NCBI GenBank assembly: GCA_902578115.1
Contig: CACHBR010000004.1
Coordinates: forward strand, 55,032-119,031
DNA length: 64,000 nucleotides
Source: an uncultured Pelagibacteraceae bacterium
Lineage (GTDB): Bacteria > Pseudomonadota > Alphaproteobacteria > Pelagibacterales > Pelagibacteraceae
Reading direction: 5' to 3'
Numbering within the stretch: the first letter of the stretch is position 1; each line of letters opens with the position of its first letter. The position numbers and the translations under genes were made by a program. The notes beneath the pieces are model-generated. The model ran no database searches. It worked only from the letters and a program-made list of their open reading frames with translations, and had not been told where the DNA came from. Below are positions 41,172 to 52,106 of this stretch, piece by piece.

Positions 41172-41188
41172 AATCAAAATAAAGAAAA

Positions 41189-43790
<2,602 letters not shown>

Positions 43791-43808
43791 GACTATCGAG
43801 TTTAAAAC

Positions 43809-44666
43809 ATGTCTACAAGCCGAGATGATTTTGGTATAGTTATTCGTTCGGCTCTTTTACAAAGAGGAGCAAAACAAAAGTTTTCTTTATTTGTTTTAAT
43901 TTTACTTTCTTTATTTATTTTTATTTTAGATAACTCAAATTTAAAACCTATTAAAGTTTTACGTAGTCTTATTAACGACGGTGTATATAGATTATCTGCT
44001 GTTTCATCTTCTCCTATTAAATTTTCAGGCGCATCAAAAGACTTTTTTGTAAAACATATTTTCACTTACCAGGAGAATGAGAGATTAAGAAAAGAATTAG
44101 AGGATTTAAAAAGCAAAGACTTTCAAAGTTCTTTCCTAGAGGCTGAAAATAATAAGTTACAAGATGTTTTAGAGTTGGAAAAAAAATCCCCTTATTCAGT
44201 TGTAAACGCCAAAGTAATTTTAGATAAAAATAGCCCTTATTTAAACTCAGTTATAATAAACAAAGGGAGTAATTCAGGAATAAAATTAGGTATGCCCGTT
44301 CTTAATGAGGGTTATCTTGCAGGTAGAATTGTAGAAGTAAATTTTGTGTCTTCAAGAATTTTACTTCTTAATGATCTTAATAGCAGAATACCAGTAACCG
44401 TATCTCCATCAGGCACACAAGCTATATTGTCTGGCATAGGTAAGAGAGAACCAAGTTTAGAGTATTTACCTGATAATTTCATTTTAGGTGATAAGGAAAA
44501 TGTCGTTTTTACCTCTGGTAAAGATGGAGTTCTTTTTCCAGGGATTGCAGTTGGTAAAATAGTTCTTGAAGACAATAAAAAATTGGTAAAACTTTTTGCA
44601 GATCCAGATCAAATTAACTTTGTTAGCGTTGCTTTAAAGCAGCAGGAAGATAGTGGGGCAAGATAA
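43809..44666 (+). CDS. mreC: Rod-shape determining protein MreC
   Basis: A 285-residue bitopic protein: basic N-terminus, one membrane segment (about residues 26-40, FSLFVLILLSLFIFILD), a coiled coil (ENERLRKELEDLKSKD), then two beta-domains (VVNAKVILDKNSPYLNSVIINKGSNSGIKLGMPV, ...VVFTSGKDGVLFPGIAVGKI) that form the periplasmic MreC polymer. It links MreB filaments to PBP2/RodA. The usual mreB-mreC spacing is 18 bp and mreD follows immediately. Confidence 0.94.
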   Translation: MSTSRDDFGIVIRSALLQRGAKQKFSLFVLILLSLFIFILDNSNLKPIKVLRSLINDGVYRLSAVSSSPIKFSGASKDFFVKHIFTYQENERLRKELEDLKSKDFQSSFLEAENNKLQDVLELEKKSPYSVVNAKVILDKNSPYLNSVIINKGSNSGIKLGMPVLNEGYLAGRIVEVNFVSSRILLLNDLNSRIPVTVSPSGTQAILSGIGKREPSLEYLPDNFILGDKENVVFTSGKDGVLFPGIAVGKIVLEDNKKLVKLFADPDQINFVSVALKQQEDSGAR

Positions 44667-44667
44667 A

Positions 44668-45183
44668 ATGGCACTTGTACTATCAAAATTCAAAGATTCA
44701 CTATTCAAGCTTGGTCCTCTAATTCTATTAATTTATATTTGTATTTCGGAATTCCATACACAATTTTATTATTGGGCAATTTTTTCTTTTAATTTACAAT
44801 TCATAGTAATTTATTATTGGATTTTAAGAGATCCAGATATTTTAGGTTACGGTTTTGTTTTTATATGTGGATTTATAAACGACGTTGTACTTAGTTTACC
44901 ACTTGGCACAAGTGCTTTGTCTTATTTATTTGTTTCATTAGTTGCTGCATATGTAAGAAACGCAACAGTCAGAACTTCTTTATTCACTGACTGGTTTACC
45001 TTTATTGTTGCAGTATTTATCGGTAATTTTATTTATTTTTTTTTAATGAATAGATTTGCTGATGCAGGAATTGAATACGCAACATTATTTTATAATTCGC
45101 TTTTTACTTTTATTTTGTATCCTTTATTTTGGTCAATCTTTGAGGTTTATAAAAAAATGACTTTTGCGAGGAGAAATGATTAG
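44668..45183 (+). CDS. mreD: Rod-shape determining protein MreD
   Basis: A 171-residue membrane protein with about five helices (GPLILLIYICISEF, FNLQFIVIYYWIL, GYGFVFICGFINDVVL, FIVAVFIGNFIYFFLM, and a final one). GFINDVVLSLPLGTSALSY is the most MreD-like stretch. The start is placed at ATG 44668, 1 bp after the mreC stop; an in-frame GTG at 44653 would overlap mreC. Its end overlaps the PBP2 start by 8 bp. Confidence 0.88.
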   Translation: MALVLSKFKDSLFKLGPLILLIYICISEFHTQFYYWAIFSFNLQFIVIYYWILRDPDILGYGFVFICGFINDVVLSLPLGTSALSYLFVSLVAAYVRNATVRTSLFTDWFTFIVAVFIGNFIYFFLMNRFADAGIEYATLFYNSLFTFILYPLFWSIFEVYKKMTFARRND

Positions 45184-47128
45184 CGATTCCGGTGGTGGTA
45201 GCAAAATAAGGCTAATAGGAAGAAGAATGTTTATTCTAACTGCTGCCAAAGCAGTAGTTGTCTTTGGAGTTGTTGGAAGATTGATCTCTTTACAAATCAA
45301 TGAGAGTAAAAAATATAAAACTCTATCTGATAAAAATAGATTCAGAGAATGGAAATTTGCTCCTCCACGCGGTGTTATCAAAGATTATTTTGATGAGGAA
45401 ATAGCATCTAATGAAAAAGTTTTCCAACTTCATTTAATTCCAGAAAATGCAGAGAATCTTTCAGCATTAATTTTCAGATTAAAAAATATTTTGAAAATGT
45501 CTGATAAAGCTGTTTCTAAAATTCAGAAAAAAATTAAATCTCAGAAACCTTGGGATCCAGTTATCATTTCAGATAATTTAACTTGGGCAGAATTTTCAAG
45601 GATAAATTTATTTTTACATGAACTGCAGGGAGTTGAACCAATAATATCAGTAGCTAGAGTTTATCGTGAACAATCTTCATCGCATGTCATTGGATATGTG
45701 TCTAAAATAAGCAAAAGAGATTTGCAGCAAAAAAATTATTTAGCAAATATGAAAGCTGCGGGTATGAGAGTCGGAAAAACTGGTTTAGAAAACAAACTAG
45801 ACTCTGAAATTATTGGTGATGTAGGTCACAAAAGATATGAGGTAAATGCTTTTGGAAAACGAATTAAAGAGGTTTCAATTGATCAAGGAAAAAATGGAAA
45901 GAGCTATAAAACAACACTTGATTTAGAACTTCAAAATCTTTCTGCAAATTTATTAAAAGATAAGGCAGGAGCAATATGTGTAATGGATATTTATAGAGGC
46001 GATATTATTACAATGGTTTCCTCACCAACTTTTGATCCTAATAAATTTGTACATGGTATTAATACAAAAGATTGGAAAGAGTTAATTAATCACAGAGATA
46101 AGCCCCTAGTAAACAAAGCCATATCTGGATTGTACCCACCTGGATCTACCATAAAAGGATTGGTCGCAATTAGTGCATTGGAGAATGATGTTGTAAACAC
46201 GAAGATGGTTCAACAATGTAGCGGGAGCATAGAACTTTATGGAGAAAAATTTCATTGCTGGAAGAAGAAAGGCCATGGATTTGTTGACATGCGAAAAGCA
46301 ATTAAGGAGTCGTGTGATGTATATTTTTACGAAGTAGCAAGAAGATTAGGTATTGATAGACTTTCGGAAACTGCAAGAGCATATGGATTAGGTGACACTA
46401 TGGTCAAAGGTTTTTTTGAGGAAAAAACAGGTGTTGTACCAAATACAAAATGGAAAAAACAAAGAATAGGTAAATCTTGGTATTTAGGCGAAACACTTCA
46501 CAGTGGTATTGGTCAAGGTTATTGGCAAACAACACCAATGCAATTGTGTTTGATGACAGCAAGAATTGCTAACGGTGGTTATGATGTAGAACCTAGAATA
46601 GTTTTAGGTGAGAAAAGTAAATTTAGTATATTTGCTGAAAAAAAGAAGAATCCAAAATCACTTAAAGAATTTTTTGATACTGATGTATCGAATGAATTTG
46701 ATGATACAACAATTGATCTTGGCTACAAGCCGTTATTTAAAAATCAAGAAAATATAAATTTTGTAAAAGATGCATTCTTTGGAGCCACGAATGAACCTGG
46801 AGGAACATCTTATGGATCAAGATTAAGCAAAAAAGAATTCATGTTTGCAGGTAAAACCGGAACATCGCAGGTGAGAAGAATAACTGAAAAACAAAGAGAA
46901 CTTGAAATAAAAAATGAAGATTTACCTTATGAGCAGAGAGATCATGCACTCTTTGTTGCTTTTGCTCCATACAATGAACCACAATACTCGATTAGTGTAG
47001 TTGTGGAACATGGAGGTTCAGGAAGTAAAAGTGCAGCGCCAATCGCAAAGAAAGTAATTAAAAAATTACTAGAGAGACATCCTTTAAGACAACAAATTCA
47101 CGATAATTATAAAGGTGAAGATGTTTAG
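45176..47128 (+). CDS. mrdA: Penicillin-binding protein 2, elongasome transpeptidase
   Basis: A 650-residue class B PBP that cross-links peptidoglycan during elongation. Domains in order: N-terminal membrane anchor (RRMFILTAAKAVVVFGVVGRL), pedestal domain with FREWKFAPPRGVIKDYFDE, and a transpeptidase domain with the active serine in PPGSTIKGL (SxxK), KESCDVYFYEVA (SxN as SCD) and FAGKTGTSQV (KTG). The ATG at 45176 is preceded by GCGAGGAG, an unusually good ribosome-binding site for this window, which decides the start over the TTG at 45164. Confidence 0.96.
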   Translation: MISDSGGGSKIRLIGRRMFILTAAKAVVVFGVVGRLISLQINESKKYKTLSDKNRFREWKFAPPRGVIKDYFDEEIASNEKVFQLHLIPENAENLSALIFRLKNILKMSDKAVSKIQKKIKSQKPWDPVIISDNLTWAEFSRINLFLHELQGVEPIISVARVYREQSSSHVIGYVSKISKRDLQQKNYLANMKAAGMRVGKTGLENKLDSEIIGDVGHKRYEVNAFGKRIKEVSIDQGKNGKSYKTTLDLELQNLSANLLKDKAGAICVMDIYRGDIITMVSSPTFDPNKFVHGINTKDWKELINHRDKPLVNKAISGLYPPGSTIKGLVAISALENDVVNTKMVQQCSGSIELYGEKFHCWKKKGHGFVDMRKAIKESCDVYFYEVARRLGIDRLSETARAYGLGDTMVKGFFEEKTGVVPNTKWKKQRIGKSWYLGETLHSGIGQGYWQTTPMQLCLMTARIANGGYDVEPRIVLGEKSKFSIFAEKKKNPKSLKEFFDTDVSNEFDDTTIDLGYKPLFKNQENINFVKDAFFGATNEPGGTSYGSRLSKKEFMFAGKTGTSQVRRITEKQRELEIKNEDLPYEQRDHALFVAFAPYNEPQYSISVVVEHGGSGSKSAAPIAKKVIKKLLERHPLRQQIHDNYKGEDV

Positions 47129-48245
47129 ATCTGGCTCAATACAATCTCATTTGACTTTAAGGGATAAAATATTTTCTCTAGATCTCACCTTAACAATTTG
47201 TATTTTTTTAATTGGTATAGTTAGTTTTTTTGCAATGTATTCTACTGATGGAGGCCAGTTTGCCTATCATACTAAAAGCCATATAATTCGATTTATAATA
47301 TTTTTTACATTATTCTTTTTAATATCTTTCATAAAAACAAGTTTTTGGTACAGTTCTGCTACAATTTTTTATCTAGGAGTCTTATTTTTATTAATTTTAG
47401 TTAAATATGTTGGCTTAACATCATCAGGTTCTCAAAGATGGTTAGATCTTTATTTCTTAAACCTACAGCCATCTGAATTAATGAAAATTGGACTAATACT
47501 ATTTTTAGCAAAGTATTATCATAAGATTTCTTCAGGTGATGTGAATAAATTTAGATACTTAGCCCAACCTTTATTAGCACTTTTATTCCCAGTAATATTA
47601 GTGATAACACAACCAGATCTCGGAACGTCTTTTTTAATTGCAGTTGGTGGAGTAATAGTTGTTTGGTTAGCTGGCGTAAAAATGAAATTTTTTGCTTATC
47701 TCGGTGGACTTTTTTTACTTTCAGCACCGGTAGCCATTTCATTTCTAAAACCATATCAAAAATCCAGAATTTTAACTTTTCTAGATCCATCCAGAGACCC
47801 TTTAGGTGCAGGATATCAAATTACACAATCTAAAATAGCCATTGGTTCTGGCGGCCTGTTTGGAAAAGGTTTTTTAGATGGTTCACAGAGTTATCTTGAT
47901 TACTTACCAGAGAAACATACTGATTTTATATTCACATTATTTTCTGAAGAGTTTGGTTTTTTCGGTTCAATGGTAATATTACTAATTTATATTTTAATAA
48001 CTTGGAGAATTATAAACATAGGCCACTCCCTAAGAACAAGTTTTGGCAGATTATATTGTTATAGTTTTGCTACAGCTTTCTTTATTTATGTTGCTGTAAA
48101 TATGGGTATGGTTTTAGGATTGATACCAATTGTAGGTGCTCCGTTACCAATCATGTCCTACGGAGGATCCTCAATGATGGCGATTATGATAGGCCTTGGT
48201 ATTGTGATGAGTTGTAAAATACACAAAGATCAATCTTTAGGTTAA
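47121..48245 (+). CDS. mrdB: RodA SEDS-family peptidoglycan glycosyltransferase
   Basis: A 374-residue multi-pass membrane enzyme (about 9-10 helices) that polymerises lipid II with PBP2. SEDS landmarks are GSQRWLDLYFLNLQPSELMKIG, a conserved VITQPDLGTSFLIAVGG segment, RILTFLDPSRDPLGAGYQITQSKIAIGSGGLFGKG and the closing GAPLPIMSYGGSSMM. ATG 47121 is used, overlapping mrdA by 8 bp with AGGTGA just upstream; a GTG at 47115 is an alternative. It ends the mre/mrd operon. Confidence 0.95.
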   Translation: MFRSGSIQSHLTLRDKIFSLDLTLTICIFLIGIVSFFAMYSTDGGQFAYHTKSHIIRFIIFFTLFFLISFIKTSFWYSSATIFYLGVLFLLILVKYVGLTSSGSQRWLDLYFLNLQPSELMKIGLILFLAKYYHKISSGDVNKFRYLAQPLLALLFPVILVITQPDLGTSFLIAVGGVIVVWLAGVKMKFFAYLGGLFLLSAPVAISFLKPYQKSRILTFLDPSRDPLGAGYQITQSKIAIGSGGLFGKGFLDGSQSYLDYLPEKHTDFIFTLFSEEFGFFGSMVILLIYILITWRIINIGHSLRTSFGRLYCYSFATAFFIYVAVNMGMVLGLIPIVGAPLPIMSYGGSSMMAIMIGLGIVMSCKIHKDQSLG

Positions 48246-48331
48246 TACAACCATAGATATACAATATATGACCCAAAATAGTACATTTCTCTAGTTGCAA
48301 TCGTCACAATAATTTGGTGATATACGCAACA

Positions 48332-48808
48332 ATGTTTGGAACAAAAAAACCTAATGCACCTAGACCTTTAAATGATACTGGAAGATCTTTAATCAGTGAA
48401 ACATTTTCTTTAGAAGGTACACTTAGAACTTCGGGAGCAATTGATATTGCAGGATTAATAAAAGGTGCAGTTTTCACAAACGATTTAGTTATAAAAGAAA
48501 CAGGTTCAGTAGTTGGACCAGTCGAAACCGATAAAATTGAAATTTACGGACATTTAGAGGGAAAAGTTGTTGCTAAAACAATTGTAATAGGAAACACAGC
48601 TGTAGTTAAAGGTGATATTTTATTTAGCGAAACATTAAAAACAGAAGAAGGTGCAGATATAAATGGATATATAAAGAAAACTGAAAGCACTAGCCTAGAA
48701 GCTGCACAAGACGAATTTAAACTTGAAGAAATTGAAGCTAAAGAAAATAAAGAAAAAGAAAAAGTTGCTAAAAAAGGCCGTCCTAAAATAGTTGCTAGTA
48801 ACGCTTAA
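48332..48808 (+). CDS. Bactofilin-family cytoskeletal protein
   Basis: A 158-residue protein with a short N-terminal tail, a central right-handed beta-helix made of short repeats (SLEGTLRTSGAIDIAGLIKGAVFTNDLVIKETGSVVGPVETDKIEIYGHLEGKVVAKTIVIG), and a charged Glu/Lys-rich C-terminal tail. This is the bactofilin architecture; such proteins form membrane-associated scaffolds linked to wall remodelling. The start is set at ATG 48332; the frame extends back to a TTG at 48314. It directly follows the rod-shape operon, fitting a morphogenesis role. Confidence 0.9.
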   Translation: MFGTKKPNAPRPLNDTGRSLISETFSLEGTLRTSGAIDIAGLIKGAVFTNDLVIKETGSVVGPVETDKIEIYGHLEGKVVAKTIVIGNTAVVKGDILFSETLKTEEGADINGYIKKTESTSLEAAQDEFKLEEIEAKENKEKEKVAKKGRPKIVASNA

Positions 48809-48866
48809 AAAGAAGTACAATTCACCACATTTAATAAAACTTAAATAAGCATAAAAACTGTTCTAT

Positions 48867-50114
48867 ATGTCATCGAACTCTTGTAAGTCAGTAGGTATAA
48901 TAGGTGCTGGTATTCAAGGAGTTTGCATTGGACTTCAATTGCTTAAAAAGAATATTCCTGCAACTATTTTTGATACAGAGGACCCAGGTACTATGGCATC
49001 CTATGGTAACGCAGGTCATTTTTCACCTTACGCAATTTTACAATTAAATAGACCAGATGTTTTATACGATATACCTAAAATGTTGTTTAGCTCATATGGT
49101 CCTTTAGCTCTTAAATGGAACTACATGCCCAAAATGATACCTTGGGTACTTGGATATTTAAAAAATTGTAATAAAAAATCTATGCTACACACAGCAAAGT
49201 ACATGCATCAAATTTTAAATTTATCTTTAGATGCATATGATGAAATTTTTCAAGAGTTTGATATTACAAACTTAGTAGAAAAAAAAGGAATTATTTACGT
49301 TTGGACTAATCAAAATATGAAAAGTAGAGAACTAGAGATTAAAGTCAGAAATGATTTTGGAGTAAAGCAACAATTATTAACTACTAGAGAAATTTTAGAT
49401 CTTGAACCAAACCTAAAACCTGTATTTGATGGAGGTGCTTACTATGATTATGCTTATCACGCTAAAGATCCAGGTGCAATTGTTAAAAAAATATTTGAAC
49501 TTTTTATTGAAAGAGGTGGAAAGTTTATAAAAGAAAGCGTTCAAACTGTTAAGCAATCATCAAATAATGAAACAATTATTAAGACAACAACTAAAGATTA
49601 CAAATTTGAAAAATCTGTGATTGCATGTGGTGCTTTTTCAAAAAAATTAACGGACCAACTTAATGAAAAAATCCCCCTCGATACTGAAAGAGGATATCAT
49701 GTTCATTTTAAAGGTATGGAAAATCTTCTTAAACGTCCTGTTATTTTTTTAGATCGCGGATTTGGATTAACTCCAATGAATCAGGGACTTCGAGCAGTTG
49801 GAACTGTAGAACTAGGCGGTTTAAAAAATCCTATTTCAAAAAAAAGAATTGATTATATTGTTAAATGTGCAAAAGAACTTTTACCTCAATTGAAAGAACA
49901 TGAGGATGAATGGTTAGGTTTCAGACCTACATTGCCAGATTTTCTTCCAGTAATTGGACCATCGAAGAATTATAAAAATATTGTATATGCTTTTGGTCAT
50001 CAACACTTAGGTTGGACGCTAGGAGCAATAACCGGAAAAGTTGTTTCAGGTATTTTAGCAAATGAAAAAACAAATTTAGATTTACTACCTTATAGCTCAT
50101 CGAGATTTAATTAA
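48867..50114 (+). CDS. FAD-dependent amino-acid dehydrogenase/oxidase (DadA-like)
   Basis: A 415-residue DAO-fold flavoprotein with dinucleotide motif VGIIGAGIQGVCIGLQLL (about residues 8-25), a SYGNAGHFSPYA segment as in D-amino-acid dehydrogenase DadA, a substrate-site ERGYHVHF, and C-terminal GFRPTLPDFLPVIGPSKNYKNIVYAFGHQHLGWTLGA. The substrate could be a D-amino acid, proline or hydroxyproline derivative. It abuts the D-2-hydroxyacid dehydrogenase gene (no gap), suggesting one catabolic pair. Confidence 0.88.
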   Translation: MSSNSCKSVGIIGAGIQGVCIGLQLLKKNIPATIFDTEDPGTMASYGNAGHFSPYAILQLNRPDVLYDIPKMLFSSYGPLALKWNYMPKMIPWVLGYLKNCNKKSMLHTAKYMHQILNLSLDAYDEIFQEFDITNLVEKKGIIYVWTNQNMKSRELEIKVRNDFGVKQQLLTTREILDLEPNLKPVFDGGAYYDYAYHAKDPGAIVKKIFELFIERGGKFIKESVQTVKQSSNNETIIKTTTKDYKFEKSVIACGAFSKKLTDQLNEKIPLDTERGYHVHFKGMENLLKRPVIFLDRGFGLTPMNQGLRAVGTVELGGLKNPISKKRIDYIVKCAKELLPQLKEHEDEWLGFRPTLPDFLPVIGPSKNYKNIVYAFGHQHLGWTLGAITGKVVSGILANEKTNLDLLPYSSSRFN

Positions 50115-51065
50115 ATGATTAAAATTGCTGTTTTGGATGATTACCAAAATATTTTTGAGGAATTTATTGATATTGATAAATACAAAGATAAATTTGAATT
50201 CACGATTTTTAATGAACCATTTCAAAGCGAAACTGAAGCAATTTTAGCTTTAGAAAAATTTGACGCCTTATTTATTATGAGAGAAAGAACCCCTCTAACA
50301 AAAACCTTATTAGAAGGGTTAAAAAACCTAAAATATATCCTAACAAGTGGAATGAGAAATAAATCAATAGATTTAGAATATATAAAAAGTAAAAAAATTA
50401 TTGTTTGTGGAACAGAAATAAATTCTAATCCAACTGCTGAAATCACCTGGGCTTTAATCCTTGGCTTAGTAAGAAACATGAAGCAGGAAATAGACAATAT
50501 GTTCCAGGGGTATTGGCAGACAACAGTTGGATTTGAATTAAAAGGTAAAATTTTAGGATTAATAGGGCTTGGAAAAATAGGTTCACAAGTCGCAAAAATT
50601 GGCAAAGCATTTGGCATGCAGGTAGTTGCATGGAGTGAAAATTTAAATTTATCAGAAGCTGATAAACTTGGAGTTTTGCCCATGAGCAAGGAAGAATTAA
50701 TTAGACAATCAGATATTATATCCCTTCATGTTGTATTGGGTGAAAGATATAAAAATTTAATTACTGAAAATGAGTTAAAAATGATGAAGAAGACCTCTTT
50801 CTTAATCAACACCTCAAGAGGCCCAATAATAAATGAAAAGGATTTAATACAAGCTTTGGAAGATGATGTTATTGCGGGAGCAGGTCTAGATGTTTATGAT
50901 AAAGAACCTTTACCGCAAGATCACAAACTGAGATTTTTACCAAACGCATTATTAACTCCTCACCTTGGTTATGTTACAGAAGAAAATTATTCAATTTTTT
51001 TCGAACAAATGATCGAAAATTTAAATTCTTGCATCGAAGGAAAACCAAAAAGACTAATAAATTAG
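50115..51065 (+). CDS. D-2-hydroxyacid dehydrogenase family protein
   Basis: A 316-residue NAD-dependent enzyme related to phosphoglycerate dehydrogenase and formate/glycerate dehydrogenases. It shows the NAD loop LGLIGLGKIGSQVAKIGKAFGM, the catalytic arginine in LINTSRGPIINE, glutamate in LDVYDKEPLPQ and histidine in LTPHLGYVTEEN. It lacks the ACT/ASB regulatory domains of SerA, so it is more likely a catabolic 2-hydroxyacid dehydrogenase. It begins directly after the flavoprotein stop. Confidence 0.9.
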   Translation: MIKIAVLDDYQNIFEEFIDIDKYKDKFEFTIFNEPFQSETEAILALEKFDALFIMRERTPLTKTLLEGLKNLKYILTSGMRNKSIDLEYIKSKKIIVCGTEINSNPTAEITWALILGLVRNMKQEIDNMFQGYWQTTVGFELKGKILGLIGLGKIGSQVAKIGKAFGMQVVAWSENLNLSEADKLGVLPMSKEELIRQSDIISLHVVLGERYKNLITENELKMMKKTSFLINTSRGPIINEKDLIQALEDDVIAGAGLDVYDKEPLPQDHKLRFLPNALLTPHLGYVTEENYSIFFEQMIENLNSCIEGKPKRLIN

Positions 51066-51075
51066 CATAAACTAC

Positions 51076-51093
51076 AGGTTGTATTTACAACCT
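51076..51093 (+). terminator. Hairpin after the hydroxyacid dehydrogenase gene
   Basis: AGGTTGT and ACAACCT form a perfect 7-bp stem with a 4-base loop, 11 bp after the stop codon. There is no long T run after it, so it is a weak intrinsic terminator at best or an RNA-stabilising hairpin. Confidence 0.45.
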
Positions 51094-51149
51094 AAACTTC
51101 TATATATTTATCCACAGTTTTGTGATTGATTCGTTATTGGAGATAAGGA

Positions 51150-51524
51150 ATGAGAAAAATTATAGGACTATTATTTTTTGGGATTTTCTTAACTGGTTGT
51201 TATGCCAACTCATTAACTATGGTTGGTCCAGCTACAGGTGTCGCATCTGGAAAGCTTTCTGAAACTGCAACATCAACAACAATTAATCATATAGTAAAAA
51301 AACAAACAGGAAAAACTCCTGTTGAACACGTTTTAAGTGAAAAACAAATTAAAACTCTAGATAAAACCAAGTCTAAAATAAATTTATGCAACCAAAATCC
51401 TGATTTTTGTGAAGCGATAAATTCAAGAATAGAAAAAACAAGAAAACAACTTCTAGGACTTAATCTTCAAGCAAGAATAGAAAAAAACCATCAAAAAATT
51501 TTCGTAAATCAAAAAAAAGACTAA
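51150..51524 (+). CDS. Small lipoprotein, paralogue 1 of a tandem pair
   Basis: A 124-residue protein with lipobox FLTGCYAN (cysteine near residue 17), preceded by a strong GGAGATAAGGA ribosome-binding region. The mature part contains TMVGPATGVASGKLSETATSTTINHIVKKQTGKTPVEHVLSEKQ, matched in layout by the next lipoprotein (MIGPAATASQGNLAYSAAS..KTGKFPVEHMFQREK), so the two are diverged duplicates. Function unknown; the conserved VGPATG and KTGKxPVEH segments define the pair. Confidence 0.82.
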   Translation: MRKIIGLLFFGIFLTGCYANSLTMVGPATGVASGKLSETATSTTINHIVKKQTGKTPVEHVLSEKQIKTLDKTKSKINLCNQNPDFCEAINSRIEKTRKQLLGLNLQARIEKNHQKIFVNQKKD

Positions 51525-51553
51525 AGCTAAATTTCAACACAACTATAAGTTTA

Positions 51554-51569
51554 CGTTTCACGTGAAGAA
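51554..51569. promoter_or_regulatory. parS-like palindrome
   Basis: CGTTTCACGTGAAGAA matches 13 of 16 positions of the classical chromosomal parS consensus TGTTTCACGTGAAACA, including the whole TTTCACGTGAA core. It lies in the gap between the two lipoprotein genes. ParB normally binds several such sites near the origin. Only this one was seen in the window, so it could be a real site or a chance or other palindrome. Confidence 0.5.
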
Positions 51570-51620
51570 ATATCCTGTAACGAAATATCACTCATAATTT
51601 TCTTTTAAAATAAAAACTTT

Positions 51621-52058
51621 ATGTTACTGAAACGTATGAAATTTATTGCAGGGATTCTATCCCTACTTTTTTTACTTTCGGGATGCTATCAAACATCTTT
51701 TGTTCCAATGATTGGGCCAGCAGCAACTGCTTCCCAAGGGAACTTGGCTTATTCTGCTGCATCCACCGGGTTAAGTTACGGTGTAAAACATAAAACTGGA
51801 AAGTTTCCAGTCGAACATATGTTTCAAAGAGAGAAAGAAGAAATCGTTAAAAAAATCGATTTAATAGAAACAATGGTTCAAGATAAATCAAATTTGGTTA
51901 GAGCAGGCGTAATTGACCAAAAAAATAAATTACAATCTAAAGGTGAGAAAGCAAAGACTAAATGGGTTTTACATTTAAAGGATATTAAAAACGTTAAAGT
52001 AAAAGATGCTTTCCCAGCAAGCAAACCTCGTTATTCTTACTGGTCTAAGTCAAAATAG
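51621..52058 (+). CDS. Small lipoprotein, paralogue 2 of a tandem pair
   Basis: A 145-residue protein with a basic n-region (MLLKRMK), hydrophobic core and lipobox LLSGCYQT. The mature region shares MIGPAATASQGNLAYSAASTGLSYGVKHKTGKFPVEHM with the preceding lipoprotein and then diverges into a charged helical tail. An internal ATG at 51636 is an alternative start. Both lipoproteins probably sit in the periplasm or outer membrane; no known family is recognised. Confidence 0.8.
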   Translation: MLLKRMKFIAGILSLLFLLSGCYQTSFVPMIGPAATASQGNLAYSAASTGLSYGVKHKTGKFPVEHMFQREKEEIVKKIDLIETMVQDKSNLVRAGVIDQKNKLQSKGEKAKTKWVLHLKDIKNVKVKDAFPASKPRYSYWSKSK

Positions 52059-52106
52059 CTAATTTTAATCATTTAAATCTATATCAACATATCATATTCT
52101 CGATTC

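Noticed and set aside
51108..51116. Perfect DnaA-box-like TTATCCACA, considered as part of an origin.
   Set aside because: Only one such box was seen, with no cluster or AT-rich unwinding element distinct from background; mentioned only alongside the parS-like site.
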